A DNA stretch of 64,000 nucleotides from Vanessa cardui. Lineage: Eukaryota; Arthropoda; Insecta; Lepidoptera; Nymphalidae. The stretch is from the NCBI RefSeq assembly GCF_905220365.1, contig NC_061141.1:3541501-3605500 (forward strand), read 5' to 3'. Positions 54,033-64,000 of the stretch are shown here, one piece after another. Positions within the stretch are counted from its first letter, which is position 1; every line of letters begins with the position of its first letter. The notes below the pieces were generated by a model that made no database searches, had not been told where the DNA came from, and worked only from the letters and a program-made list of their open reading frames with translations. The translations under genes and the position numbers were made by a program.

Positions 54033-56842
54033 TGTTAGTAATTTACAGACTCTTTATCAGACTACAAAATTAAAAAATAAAACCACTAAATCCTGGGTTA
54101 GTATAGAGCATTAATTAACTCAAATGCTCAATTACTATAATATATAGACTCAATGCTAAGTAAACCATATGTTAGAAATATTTCTTTATGCTAATACATT
54201 TATTTTAAAACTATATATTTAATAAACTCATATTTTCTTAGTGTATCCGTTTTCGTAAAAGTGTAATCGATTTTAGAACGTCATTGGTATGGCTGTATAA
54301 TATATGATGTTTTCCCGCGCAAACGGATTATTAAAAAAAAAAAAAAAAGCGAGTAGCGCATGGGATGACAATTAAAAAAAATATTGTATAAAATTCGATT
54401 TGTCAACTTCAGGGCAATAATATAAAAATAAAACCAACAATAAATAAATACTATACATTCTACTGGCGTATTTCATACGTTATATTTGCCATTAAACCAT
54501 TTAAATATACAAATATAATACTATAACAATTCCTCCTATTTATACTTTCCACAATAACAGTTAATATTCTAGTTAGTTTTATCACAAGCAATTTGTTTTG
54601 ATAGTTAATTTGCATTTAAACAAAACAAATACTAGAAGATAATCTCTCAATTCTCAAGTTTAACTGTTTATCGTTCACGAGAAAGCCTAACTTGTTATTC
54701 TTGAAAGTGGAATTTTCCTTTTCATTGTAAACTAGTTTGGTCGGGCGGTTTCTCTCGCGCATATCGAAGATCTCGTATCTCATCGTTCACATATCGAAAA
54801 TACCATTTAAAGTATGGCTTGTGTAGTGTTCTATGGTTTCCTTTTCGTCTTTTAAGTATTTTTATCAATACTAACTAAGGATTGGCAAAGAGTACGGCTC
54901 TCTCTCTCTTAATATAGATTGATATGATTTGATACTTTAATGTATTCCAAATTTAAAAATGTATTAATTGTTTTGGTAATGGGTTTAACGGCGTAGAAGT
55001 TAATCGTCGTCTATAGAAAAGTATTGTTGTGTTTTCACCAGTAACTACAGACACAACGGACAAATCTTTAGTTTTCAGATTATAGTTTTGTATCGATTTG
55101 AATCAACAAATATCGATGCTTTTATTGAATCGATATTGTCCGATTAGTTCATTCATATTGTTTTTTTTTTTTATTAACCCTAATTCGATTATAATTTTTT
55201 TTAAATCCTTAATACAAGCTCATGTTAATATTACATCAAACCTCAGATGTGAAGGCTAAGCTTATTTATAATCAAAGTCAATTAAAAATCTTAACCTAAA
55301 ACGTAACTCCGAGGATCTAAGTAAGCGGTGTAACATATTAAACAAGCTGCAACTTAACAATAATTATACTCTGTGTATTTTAATTGATAGTTGCAAGACG
55401 TTTTGCATGCCATCGCGCGCACATTGCTTCATACGATAGCAATTAGGGTGTTTACATACATGACGTTTTACCAGCGACCGCGGGCGTGAATTTAAACGTC
55501 TACCAACGTCGCAATTAATCTTTCAGGAATGTTAATTAATGCGTTTTAAACGTAAATCAATATTCGATAATTGAGAAAAAATCTCATAATATAAGTAATC
55601 GTTTTATAAACGTTCGATATTCAAATTTTTAACGTTTCGAATTTAATTTCGATTACATTCGAATAGTGTCAATTGAATCGAATATTCATTAATTTATTTG
55701 TATTTGCTTAAGGTGATTTTTGAATATAGAATTCGATATAAATCAAATAATTTGATAATGCAAGGACTAATATAACGAAACATTATATTTTGTTCCATTT
55801 TCAAATTTTAACCTAATTTGTTGTTCGATTTTTTTTCAGTTGTACAATTTTTTTCTCGATTTAATGTTGAATTTGAATTAAGAATCTGTAATTTATAAAA
55901 TTATAAAAGAAGGTTGCATACCTTATGTGATGATAATATTTATTTTGCACATTTTTTTAAATTTTATCTTGATAGATCTGGATGAATCGGATTTATGGCA
56001 TAGTTTGCAATTCACCATGGGTCTTCCAACTGATCGTAATGGTCGGTTGATGAATAATTACGCAAATTGCCGTGATAGGAGCAATTTTTGTTAGAAAACA
56101 TTTGTGTTTTTAATTGTTAATGGCTTGTGTGGTTTTAATTAGTTGTCTAATGGATTATCATCCATCATAAAATGGAATCTAACAATCACTTTTTTATGAT
56201 AGTATTTATGTAATTTAAAATGGTTTTGCAGTTTACCACCGTGTAGGGATCTTAATTAACATTGTTACGAATTATTCAAATCGTTTTTGATTCAAGATTT
56301 AAGAGTTATTTCATAAGAAGTTTAGATTTATAGTTATACTTATTAGTGAAAAAAAAGTCCTAAATAATTTTCTTAAATGAAGCGCACTTCAAATAAGGTT
56401 ACAATCTATAATGACATTAAAAAAAGTCAAATTCGTTAGTGTGTTTGTAGGATCTAGTTTCACACGCACACAGAGATATATTTTGAGCGCACTTTCGTTA
56501 TAAATCTACAGCTAGGCTTCTGTATGTGACCCGCTTTAAACTATTAACGTGACAAGGCAGAATTAAAAGTTCTTCTGCAGTAGCTGATTCTAAGGCATCG
56601 ACTGCGTGTAATTCAGTTTGTAACTGTGTGTGACGTTACCTTCTATATGTCCGTTTCTGGGGTTCGAGCTTGCTTCGAACCAAAATTTAAGTTATGAAGC
56701 CGCCGTGAAACCTTTAAAAGCTAGTAAAGTGTTTTGCATTTATAATTTATACATTTATATTTCTTTATTTTATTAAATTACTCATAACATTTTAATCGAA
56801 GTCGTCTATTTGTTTAGAACAAACAAACTTTATTGGTAACAG
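54033..56842. other. transposon-poor stretch, possible conserved noncoding sequence
   Basis: Only a short Rep-B piece (55028) is recognised. The segment 55850-56330 is free of repeats, has balanced motif content and several TAATTA-type homeodomain cores (TTTTAATTAGTTGTCTAATG). Other patches with TCGAT motifs are at 55090-55140 and a GC-richer patch at 55405-55515. No coding frame was found. Regulatory function is inference only. Confidence 0.3.
55028..55078 (+). repeat. Rep-B short fragment
   Basis: TGTTGTGTTTTCACCAGTAA, then CTACAGACACAACGGAC, matches the middle of Rep-B. Confidence 0.4.
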
Positions 56843-57075
56843 GGTTAGGGTTTTGTGCAAGTCTTTCTGAGATAATGGGCCAATAATTAGAATCGTTATG
56901 TTCAGATTTCGGGGATAGTGATTTACTGTAACTAATGGCACAGGGAACATAACATCTCACTTCCCAAGATTGTTAGGACATTAGGTATGTAAGAAACAGG
57001 GCTCCAATACTTGTGGGCAATGATCTTACCATCAGGTGGCCGATTTGTAAGGGTACTATGCCATCAAAAAGAACA
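56843..57075 (+). repeat. Rep-B, diverged copy
   Basis: GGTTAGGGTTTTGTGCAAG, GGAACATAACATCTCACTTC and TCTTACCATCAGGTGGCC in order. The 113- and 65-codon frames at 57011-57354 start in this repeat and are not genes. Confidence 0.55.
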
Positions 57076-58752
57076 AATATTCTTGTTGGTACGACAAGTA
57101 TTTCTAGCAATTTATGCTTTTATATTTATCTTAAATACACTAAAATATTTCACTTTTGTCCAGCTTACGTGTATAAACTTAGGTCCACATTGTGTCGGGA
57201 CGAAATAACGCGGGACGCGCTAAACATTGATTTTACGACGCAATATTGCTTTACACTTGTGTGGTATCGAAGATATCTACTCACTAGAAATGCTCGACGT
57301 ATCGATCGATTAATCGATTATTCACTTCCTTTGACATATTTTAGATCTGTGTAATAATTTATAAATTGTATGTCACTGAAAGTCATGTCATTCCAATTTT
57401 GAAATATCTTTTTTTTTCTTACATTCCAAATTCATTTGTTTTTAAATAAAATACGAATAAATGGTCAGTCAAATGCTAGAGGGCAACAAATACACGAATA
57501 TTATATTTGAAAAAAGAAGGAGAGTTATAACCTTTTTTTTTATTTTTATTAATGACTATCGAATTTGACAGTTCGCTAATATTTACACTGTACGCTTTTT
57601 AATTGACCTAAAAACAAATAACCCAGTTATTTGTCCATCGGAAAAGGCAACGTGCATGGAATCGTACGTGTTTATTCCGTAGTAAAAGTTCTTGGCGTGA
57701 TAATCGTTTTACAAAAACGTTACAAAAAATTTGCACTGTTTATTTTTATAATCTAAATGACTGATATATAATTAGTATCTTTCCCATTTATCTAGTTATA
57801 ATTAAGGGCACACAAATCTTTTTTATCAACTTTTTTTTTTTATTTTAATTTCAGACTTCCAGTGACTTGACATTTGACTAATTTATAAATCGGCATTTTT
57901 AAAAGAGATAGACGTTCCTATTAAACAGATCCATATAATTTAAATGAATCACGATAAAAAATAAAGGCTCGCCCACAATTGATAATAATTTCTTTTTCGA
58001 ATTTAAAATGGTAATACTAGATTTCAAAAGCTTTATAGAAGTCAACTCTCAAGATCATTTTGTTGTATCGTATGAATATTACATTCCAGTGTGATTTAAG
58101 ACACTTGTTGTAACCTAAAAATCCGATATTTTATTTCAAGGTCGTTGCACCAAATTTATAATCATCCTGATGTAATTTAACCACAAAGTGTGTAATCTTC
58201 CTTAATTATAAATTAAAAAAAAAAACATTTTGTAAATCATATTATTTGTCTCACATGTATCACATTATATTACTATTTATGATGGTTCATTTCAAATTTA
58301 TTACAAATACATATAAGATTCTTTTTCTTAGGATCTTCCTTTTTTATTAGGATGACACAGTTAATAAAACACAATTGAGTTCCTCTGTAGGAGAAGATTT
58401 ATTGGTTAGTTTTACATACATTACAATAATAAAAATAAAATAAGTTTGTATTGCTCTACAAAAAATAATAGGTATATACGCATCTGTAAGAGAAACGACA
58501 TCTAATGTTGTTATTGACAATGTCTGTTCCTAAATTACAAGATTCTTTACTTTTCTGAGATTGCTTCTATATTCATATTTTTCATGGCTAACGAAATTTA
58601 GTTGTCATTATGTATTCAATGACAGTTGATCCGCGGAATTCAAATAATAGAAAAATAGCTTTTTCTTTACATACATATTATATATTTAGATTTTAGAATA
58701 GCTGCGTATATGAGAGTAATAGTTTTCATTATAATATTATTAATTACCTTAG
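57076..58752. other. unclassified stretch with one terminal-exon-like acceptor
   Basis: At about 57832-57854 a T-rich tract ends in TTTCAG, a strong acceptor, but the phase-0 frame behind it stops after eight codons. An AATAAA lies about 105 bases on (57960). A TCGATCGATTAATCGATT cluster sits at about 57299. Nothing here is a confident gene. Confidence 0.3.
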
Positions 58753-58811
58753 GAACATAGTATTGACTGTGGATTCACAACCGGACTTAGATCCACGTAA
58801 ATTCTCCATTG
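58753..58811 (+). CDS. candidate internal exon, unassigned
   Basis: The block runs from after TTAATTACCTTAG to ATTG/GTAAAT: 1 base, 19 codons, 1 base. It encodes NIVLTVDSQPDLDPRKFSI. The trailing G plus the AT that opens the exon at 60062 would give Asp, so the two are phase-compatible. The acceptor has a weak pyrimidine tract. On the other strand the same DNA contains ATG GAG with a frame to a CTAAG/GTAATT donor (58751-58808), so strand is not certain. An alternative acceptor lies at 58759-58760 in the same frame. Confidence 0.25.
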
Positions 58812-58903
58812 GTAAATTTCGTATCTTGAAATATACATTGAAATTTGACGCAAAGTCAATAAATCCTTCTTAGGGCAATGTATCCGTTTCTATAATAAAA
58901 TTC

Positions 58904-59249
58904 CGCAGACATTCTTAACTTTGCCGTTTCGTAAATTCAAATCGTTTGTAAAAACTACATTGGTAAAGAGGCATATTATTCGATACAAGATTTTATAGAT
59001 GATAAAAAAGCGTTGTTAATACCTGTTGACTTCCAAGCAGGATATATTAATTTAAATAATTGTATTTAACTAACTTTATTTTTTTGTATTTTTAAATGTT
59101 GAAAAAGAGTAACTACTGAGTTACTTGCCGGTTCTTCTCGGTAGAATCTACTTTCCGAACCGGTGGTAGCTTCACTTAATTGTTAAATGACGATTCAAAA
59201 GTGCTTGTAAACGCCTACTTGAATAAAGTTTATTTTGATTTTGATTTAA
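58904..59249 (+). mobile_element. Rep-D, copy 5
   Basis: GCAGACATTCTTAACTTTGC start, TTGCCGGTTCTTCTCGGTAG, GAACCGGTGGTAGCTTCAC, and AATAAAGTTTATTTTGATTT end. It closely matches the copy at 35847 over its full length. It would lie in the intron between 58811 and 60062. Confidence 0.7.
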
Positions 59250-59624
59250 TATTAAAAAACACAATTAAATTCAACAGTCTGACAGAAATAATTTGATGCT
59301 TGCGTAACAAGAAGTAAAGGGGCGATTGATTAAATCGCATTGCTTTAGGCGTAATCTTAAAATCTATCTTATGAATGCGTAGGCGATAAGTGTTGCTCGA
59401 ATGACAAATTCACAATTATCATTATTATATATTTTATAATAACGAAATCAATATTCGAAAATATATTAAAGATATTTAGTGTTACTTTTATTTACACTTG
59501 TAATTTAATAATTTGCCTTTATTATCATTTTTGTGGAATGGATATTTAAACCTTCAAAATGTCTACATACTAATGTGTATGTGTATGTTTGTGTAGTTTA
59601 AATTAGAGTTATATATTATTATTA

Positions 59625-59917
59625 TTTTTTTATGATATAGTTTGGCGGACGAGCATATGGGCCACCTAATGTTAAGTGATCACCATCACCCATAGACAAT
59701 GACACTGTAAGAAATATTACAATTCCTTACATCGTCAATGTGCCACCAACCTTGGGAACTAAGATGTCTTGTCCCTTGTGCCTGTAGTTACACTGGCTCA
59801 CCCTTCAAACCGGAACACAACAATACTGAGTATTTATTTGGCGGTAGAATAATTGATGAGTGGGTGGTGGACCTAACCTACCCAGACGGGCTTGCACAAA
59901 GCCCTACCACCAAGTAA
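59625..59917 (-). repeat. Rep-B, copy 8 (nearly full)
   Basis: In reverse: TTGGTGGTAGGGCTTTGTGC, TAGGTTAGGTCCACCACCC, GAACTAACATT-type middle is kept as in copy 7, ending ATATGCTCGTCCGCCAAAC. The T-rich start is its A-rich tail in reverse. Confidence 0.85.
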
Positions 59918-60061
59918 AATTCTGTATTAATACTTTAGAAATCAAGTGTGTGTATGTGTTAATAAGCATTATTCAATAAATAAAAATTATTATACAGGTA
60001 ATCCGATACTAAATAATAATTTGTAGCCTTGTACGATCGTTGTAAATAATCTTCTTTTTAG

Positions 60062-60188
60062 ATAACACTATTCTTCTTCAATCTTTGAATGAATCACTAG
60101 ATCGAACAGATATCGTTAGAGCTGATCTTAATTTTTTAATGGAAAACGATGAGAAAGAGCTAACACCAGGCAGTGCTGTAAAGTCTAG
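60062..60188 (+). CDS. candidate internal coding exon, unassigned
   Basis: A 127-base block between a good acceptor (TAATCTTCTTTTTAG) and a strong donor (AGTCTAG/GTAAGACT). Only one frame is open: 2 bases, 41 codons, 2 bases. It starts NTILLQSLNESLDRTDIVR and continues through an acidic ENDEKEL to TPGSAVKS. The residue mix (many Glu, Asp, Ser and Leu, amphipathic helix-like) differs from the hydrophobic or Asn/Lys-rich frames that AT-rich DNA yields by chance. Entry phase fits the candidate at 58753-58811; exit phase fits 60313-60355. No family is recognised. It is the best coding signal in the second half of the window. Confidence 0.42.
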
Positions 60189-60312
60189 GTAAGACTGAAA
60201 TCCTTTCATTGCAAATTAAAAGGATGAAAGGTAACTAATGAAGATCATGATAAGTAATTAAGTGTTTCATAGAACAACGTACGAGTTGAGAATAGGTCAC
60301 GTCTCCTTATAG

Positions 60313-60355
60313 TTCAATTGAATCTCTATTTGTATTCGAAAATAAAAATCAATAA
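60313..60355 (+). CDS. candidate terminal coding exon with polyadenylation signal
   Basis: Behind CGTCTCCTTATAG the first base completes a Ser codon with the AG left by the exon ending at 60188. Fourteen codons follow (SIESLFVFENKNQ begins after the junction and first codon) to TAA 60353-60355. AATAAA overlaps the stop (60351) and recurs at 60358. The intron would be 124 bases. The dispersed repeat at 60361 starts immediately after, so the signal could also belong to its insertion site. Confidence 0.3.
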
Positions 60356-60360
60356 AAAAT

Positions 60361-60675
60361 AAAACCGGCCAAGAGCGTGTCTGACACGCACATGAAAAAG
60401 TTCCGTAGCTATAAGGTGGGCCATAAGATGGAAATTTAGCAATCGTAATAGTATGTGGATTTTTTTTTCGAACTTAAATAAACTTTTCGCTATATGGAAG
60501 GGGGGTGGGGGTAAAAAAATAATTATTTTTCAATAATTTTATAAACCAATTTTTGGATTATCAGTAGACATCTCTCCACCAACTTTCGTGGCGATCGGTG
60601 CAGAAACGGCAGAGAACGAGCCAGGACAGACATGACGAAACTATAAGGGTCCCTAGTAGACTACGGAACCCTAAA
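60361..60675. repeat. dispersed repeat with inverted GTTCCGTAG ends
   Basis: It begins AAAACCGGCCAAGAGCGTGT, contains AAGTTCCGTAGC near the start and CTACGGAACCC near the end. I associate the CCGGCCAAG ... TACGGAACCC layout with a repeat common in insects, class uncertain. The minus frame 60561-60809 is a shadow. Confidence 0.5.
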
Positions 60676-60966
60676 AAATTTGACTGGTCTTCTGTTTTCA
60701 CTGTTACCATGTATCGTTCTTTATTTAAACAGTAAACAGGTAGAAACTCTTTGATAAAATATCTATAAAGTTGGTCCTTTTTGGCCAGTACTAAAATTAC
60801 CATTAACACGCAAGATTAATAACGCTTACGTGCAATATATAAAAACTGGACACATCTCCCATAAATCTTTGTAAATTACACCCAGCGTATATCGCTGTAA
60901 TTTTTACCTGGATTACTAACTTTGAACATTTAACATAGATATATTTGCAAGATTTATTGTACGTTA

Positions 60967-61260
60967 CAACAACAACAACAGCCTGTAAATTTCCCACAGC
61001 TGGGCTAAGGTCTCCCTCTGAGGAGAAGGTTTGGAACATATTCCATTGGGCTGTTCCAATGCATCTTGGTGGAATACACATGTGGCAAAATTTCTATGAA
61101 ATTAGACACATGCTAATTTACTCACGATAAATTCCTTCGCCGAGCACGAGATGAATTATAAACAGAAATTAAGCACATGAATATTCAGTGGTGCCTGGAT
61201 TTGAACCCACAATCATCGGTTAAGATCCACCCGTGCTAACTACTGGGCCATCTCGGCTAC
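60967..61260 (-). repeat. SINE-A, copy 13, full-length with target duplication
   Basis: (CAA)n start, AACAGCCTGTAAATTTCCCA, complete body and head to ACTGGGCCATCTCGGC. Eight-base direct repeats GTACGTTA flank it (60959-60966 and 61261-61268). The frames at 60803-61081 and 60945-61130 are shadows. Confidence 0.85.
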
Positions 61261-61371
61261 GTACGTTATAATAATAATATATTTCATAGGTGAATTAAAA
61301 ATGATAATAGCGTAAGATGAGTCAATGTGTTGCACCATCTAGTGGGAAAACATCTCAGTAAAACCTGCTAC

Positions 61372-61498
61372 ATGCGGTGTGCCCATGACATCACGCCTTG
61401 TGCCGAGTGGGCTGACAATAGTTCGCGGCGACTTATTGACCATTGTCGATGTACGAATATAGAAATATAAATTGAGGAGGCGTTTTATTGTGTTTAAC
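61372..61498 (+). repeat. unnamed repeat Q, copy 1
   Basis: GCGGTGTGCCCATGACATCA, CCTTGTGCCGAGTGGGC, and GATGTACGAATATAGAAATA recur in diverged form at 62135-62245. A 36-codon frame here is repeat-derived, not an exon. Confidence 0.5.
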
Positions 61499-61625
61499 AA
61501 TCATATTTTCTTCCTTTCCTGTGTATGTGCTCGTTTATTGCCTTTAATGTTTAAATTGTTTTAATAGAATTTTACAACATATATTTAACAGTTTGTTGAA
61601 GAATCGTTAATTTTTTTTTATGCAG

Positions 61626-61714
61626 ACTCAATTGTTAATTTAAACGATGATGTACTTAAAATTATAGCGCGATTGAAAGAACTATCAACGCCATCTATTA
61701 ATAACAAAATAAAC
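61626..61714 (+). CDS. candidate exon or alternative terminal exon, unassigned
   Basis: After an excellent acceptor (TTTTTTTTTATGCAG) one frame (2 bases, then codons) is open for 46 codons to TGA 61766; it starts SIVNLNDDVLKIIARLKEL and then STPSINNK. Beyond about 61714 the residues become AT-driven, so the coding part may end near the weak AAC/GTATTT donor or continue to the stop. Its entry phase equals that of the exon at 60062, so it could be an alternative to it after 58811. It cannot directly follow 60188, which would give an early stop. Confidence 0.25.
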
Positions 61715-61766
61715 GTATTTTATATTAATATAAAAATACATTTTTTTAACACTTTTGATTCAATTT

Positions 61767-62134
61767 GATTTCATACAATCAACGAAAGCTTAACATTAAT
61801 TTTAAAGAAAAACTATAATAAAATCATTAATAAGATAAATAATTTTTTTTTTTGTCAAAATATCTAATAATCACAAAAAAATGCATACATTTACTTCTAT
61901 AAAATTAGAATTGACGTAACAAATACATTAAAATGTATTTCAATTTCCGTTTATAATCATTAATTTCGTAATACGTTGTTCTTGCAAAATACATGATCAC
62001 CAAAAATAACAAAATGGCATACAACCATTATATCGTTCGAAATAATTATGCAAGAAACAGTGGTTACGCACACACAGTTAAAAAAAAAATCTAAGTGTAC
62101 TTCACACGGAATTGTAAATATCAATATAAACGGT
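61767..62134. other. unclassified AT-rich stretch
   Basis: No feature seen. Confidence 0.5.
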
Positions 62135-62245
62135 GTTCTATGACTTCACATCTTTGTGCGGAGTGGGTAGACAAAAGAGCAATGTTGACAGTTGATGACG
62201 TACGAAAATATAGAGGCGGCATATTTTTATTTAACTGTAAGGTAC
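62135..62245 (+). repeat. unnamed repeat Q, copy 2
   Basis: GTGTTCTATGACTTCACATC, TTGTGCGGAGTGGGTAGAC, and GATGACGTACGAAAATATAG match copy 1 at 61372 in order. The 65-codon frame at 62095-62292 lies over it and is not a gene. Confidence 0.5.
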
Positions 62246-64000
62246 AGATAGCAAAAAAAATCTTTCATATTTTTTTATGTGTTGTAAAGTAAATACTTTT
62301 TTTATTGATAATATTTAATGATTTTTTTTTAAGTTGATTAGTTGTTTTCTAATACCCTCTTGCTATGCAATAATATACGCCAACCCAGTCAATTCTAACA
62401 GTTCAAATGTGTGAATATGATTATTGACATTTTGCTACTACGAGTATGATTATTAAATTGTCTTCTTTTAAAGCAGGTTTAACTACGAAGTACATCTATA
62501 CTCTATTTCAACCAAAAAAGGAGAAAAGCCAAATAAACAACATTTGACAGCATGACAGCAGATTGACGCGTGATCATTGGTCGAGAGCTCGATTACTTTA
62601 TGTTATTCACTATGGATATCTGAAAAAAATTTTTGAACGTCTACGAAACTGTCATCGGAATTATGGAAGTAAAATTATATATACGTAGTTAGAAGTATAA
62701 GTTATAGTGTTATTTTTAATAAAGATTTACTAATCATAAACTACTATAACTTTAAACAAAATATTATTCTATACATATAATATAATACATACATACATAT
62801 AAATTAGATATTGTTTGAAGATATTAATATGATAGTGTTCTTGTGTTATTTTATTTCTAATCTAATCTGTCAAAATTTTGACATAAGGTTATGTCAAAAT
62901 CAAAAAACGAACAAATTAAAAAAAATAGCAAGTGACATTGGCGAAATAATCGGTGCCATTTAAGCACAAATAAATACATTGTGATGTCGTAAAAACCAAT
63001 GTATTCATTTATATATTTACGTCTGATACAAATCTGAAATAAACAGACAATTTGTGACAGTTACAAAGGTTTACGCACGAACCTATATTGTAATGTAAAT
63101 GTTGCATTTAATTTTAAATAATACATACAAGTTCTATGACCTAAATGATGAAATAGTTTTAGAATGTGCACACGCCTTGTTTTACATCCTTAGGATGTAT
63201 AGCAGGGAAATGTAACTTTAAAACGTTAATATAAAGCAAATATTGTTTAATTTTGCAACTTTTTTTAAAATGTGTGTTTTCAATACAATTTTTTAAGTAA
63301 GCAACATTGTTCAACATTGGCGGGAAATTGAAGGATGTCGTCTGAATTTGCTGGAACCGGGAGCATTGTTATAACTTTATCTTATATTACTGTTTTTTTT
63401 TAAATATATTGCTTAACTCTACTAATAAAGAAAAACGTAATTAATCAACAAGTATATACAGTTGAATATAATATTATGTTATTTATATCTTGAAAAATTA
63501 TTAATAATATAAACATGAATTACTTAATATACTTAAAACATAAATATTTTTTCATAGATAACTAGTATCATATGTAGGACTATAAGCAAGTCGACTAGGA
63601 CGGGTCATCTCCTGTTTCATTAAACATTAGGCATCTTAGTGTAGCATTTATATGTGTTTTGCTGTTGACACAGTGTATATATATAATTTAAAGTTTTCAG
63701 TAAACAGCATTGTTGGGTAGATAACCATTTATGTATGGCTTTATATTATTTGTTATACTAGCATTGTTCCGCTATTACTCTCGCATATGAACTCATATTT
63801 TATGCTTTTTTAATTATAACACTATCAAGGAACATATAAGCTTTAATCAATGATTTCTAGAAAGTTCGTCCCACGTAGAATCTAAAGCTGACGATAAATG
63901 AACGCTGGGTGGTCCGTAGTCCATCGAATACCGTATCCAAATATCGCATTGTAGCGCGCGGGACTTAGCACAAATACAATAGAAGCTGACAGTTCGATGT
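62246..64000. other. mostly unclassified AT-rich stretch
   Basis: It holds a perfect inverted repeat (62876-62886 TTTTGACATAA with 62889-62899 TTATGTCAAAA) and the short repeat L at 62932. A more balanced patch at 62540-62600 (GACGCGTGATCATTGGTCGA) and the last 150 bases are unassigned. No gene. Confidence 0.4.
62932..62974 (+). repeat. short dispersed repeat L, copy 2
   Basis: GTGACATTGGCGAAATAATC then GTGCCATTTAAGCACAAATAA, matching 4083-4123. Confidence 0.5.

Noticed and set aside
57011..57354. 65- and 113-codon overlapping frames
   Set aside because: They begin in the 3' end of a Rep-B copy; no protein features; overlapping frames of this size occur by chance here.
60561..61130. several 61-92 codon frames on both strands
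   Set aside because: They lie over the dispersed repeat at 60361 and SINE-A copy 13.
61362..61475. cysteine-rich exon continuing the 60062-60188 frame
   Set aside because: The acceptor has almost no pyrimidine tract and the block is a repeat with a second copy at 62135.
1..64000. bacterial operons, CRISPR arrays, riboswitches, phage or integrated virus genes
   Set aside because: No long frames, no regularly spaced identical repeats, no such motifs; the repeat content is that of an insect nuclear genome.

Overview
This looks like an insect nuclear window, most probably from a butterfly or moth (Lepidoptera). The DNA is strongly AT-rich, no long open frame exists on either strand, and most recognisable sequence is dispersed repeats of types common in lepidopteran genomes: tRNA-derived SINEs with A and B boxes, short Helitron-like elements ending in CTAGT, non-LTR retrotransposon 3' ends, and small TIR elements flanked by TA. 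Nothing suggests bacterial or viral DNA: there are no operons, no ribosome binding sites and no CRISPR array. Family and host assignments come from pattern recognition without a database search.

Repeat families, named for this annotation. SINE-A: about 300 bp, tRNA-like head, (GTT)n tail. SINE-C: about 230 bp, tRNA-like head. Rep-B: about 290 bp, SINE-like, the commonest family here. Rep-D: about 340 bp, apparent 3' end of a LINE. Hel-E, Hel-F and Hel-I: three Helitron-like non-autonomous families. MITE-G: about 195 bp with TA flanks. MITE-U: 328 bp with long inverted ends. A degraded Tigger/pogo-like DNA transposon lies at 20.8-21.7 kb. Three LINE C-terminal remnants lie at 14.0, 46.8 and 50.8 kb. 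Several insertions are nested.

Genes: no complete gene is visible. The most gene-like signals are short exon candidates on the + strand. At 8.9-9.7 kb an initiator-like 5' exon with a GTAAGT donor is followed by an exon that begins with ATG, encodes a hydrophobic signal-peptide-like leader and ends in GTAAGT. At 58.7-60.4 kb there is a phase-compatible chain of up to three exons ending in a stop codon and AATAAA. A further exon-like block lies at 27.5 kb and another at 61.6 kb. If these are real, the window is mostly large introns and intergenic DNA. Whether the two ends belong to one gene cannot be decided here, and no homology is recognised for any of them.

Layout: 0-9 kb has Helitron-like, SINE and Rep-D copies plus an LTR-like block; 9-31 kb is the densest SINE/Rep-B region and holds the candidate 5' exons and the Tigger relic; 31-50 kb is mixed repeats with two MITE families; 50-58.7 kb is relatively poor in transposons, with GC-richer patches and TATCGATA-type motifs that could be regulatory; 58.7-62.3 kb holds the candidate 3' exons among SINEs; 62.3-64 kb is mostly unclassified AT-rich sequence.
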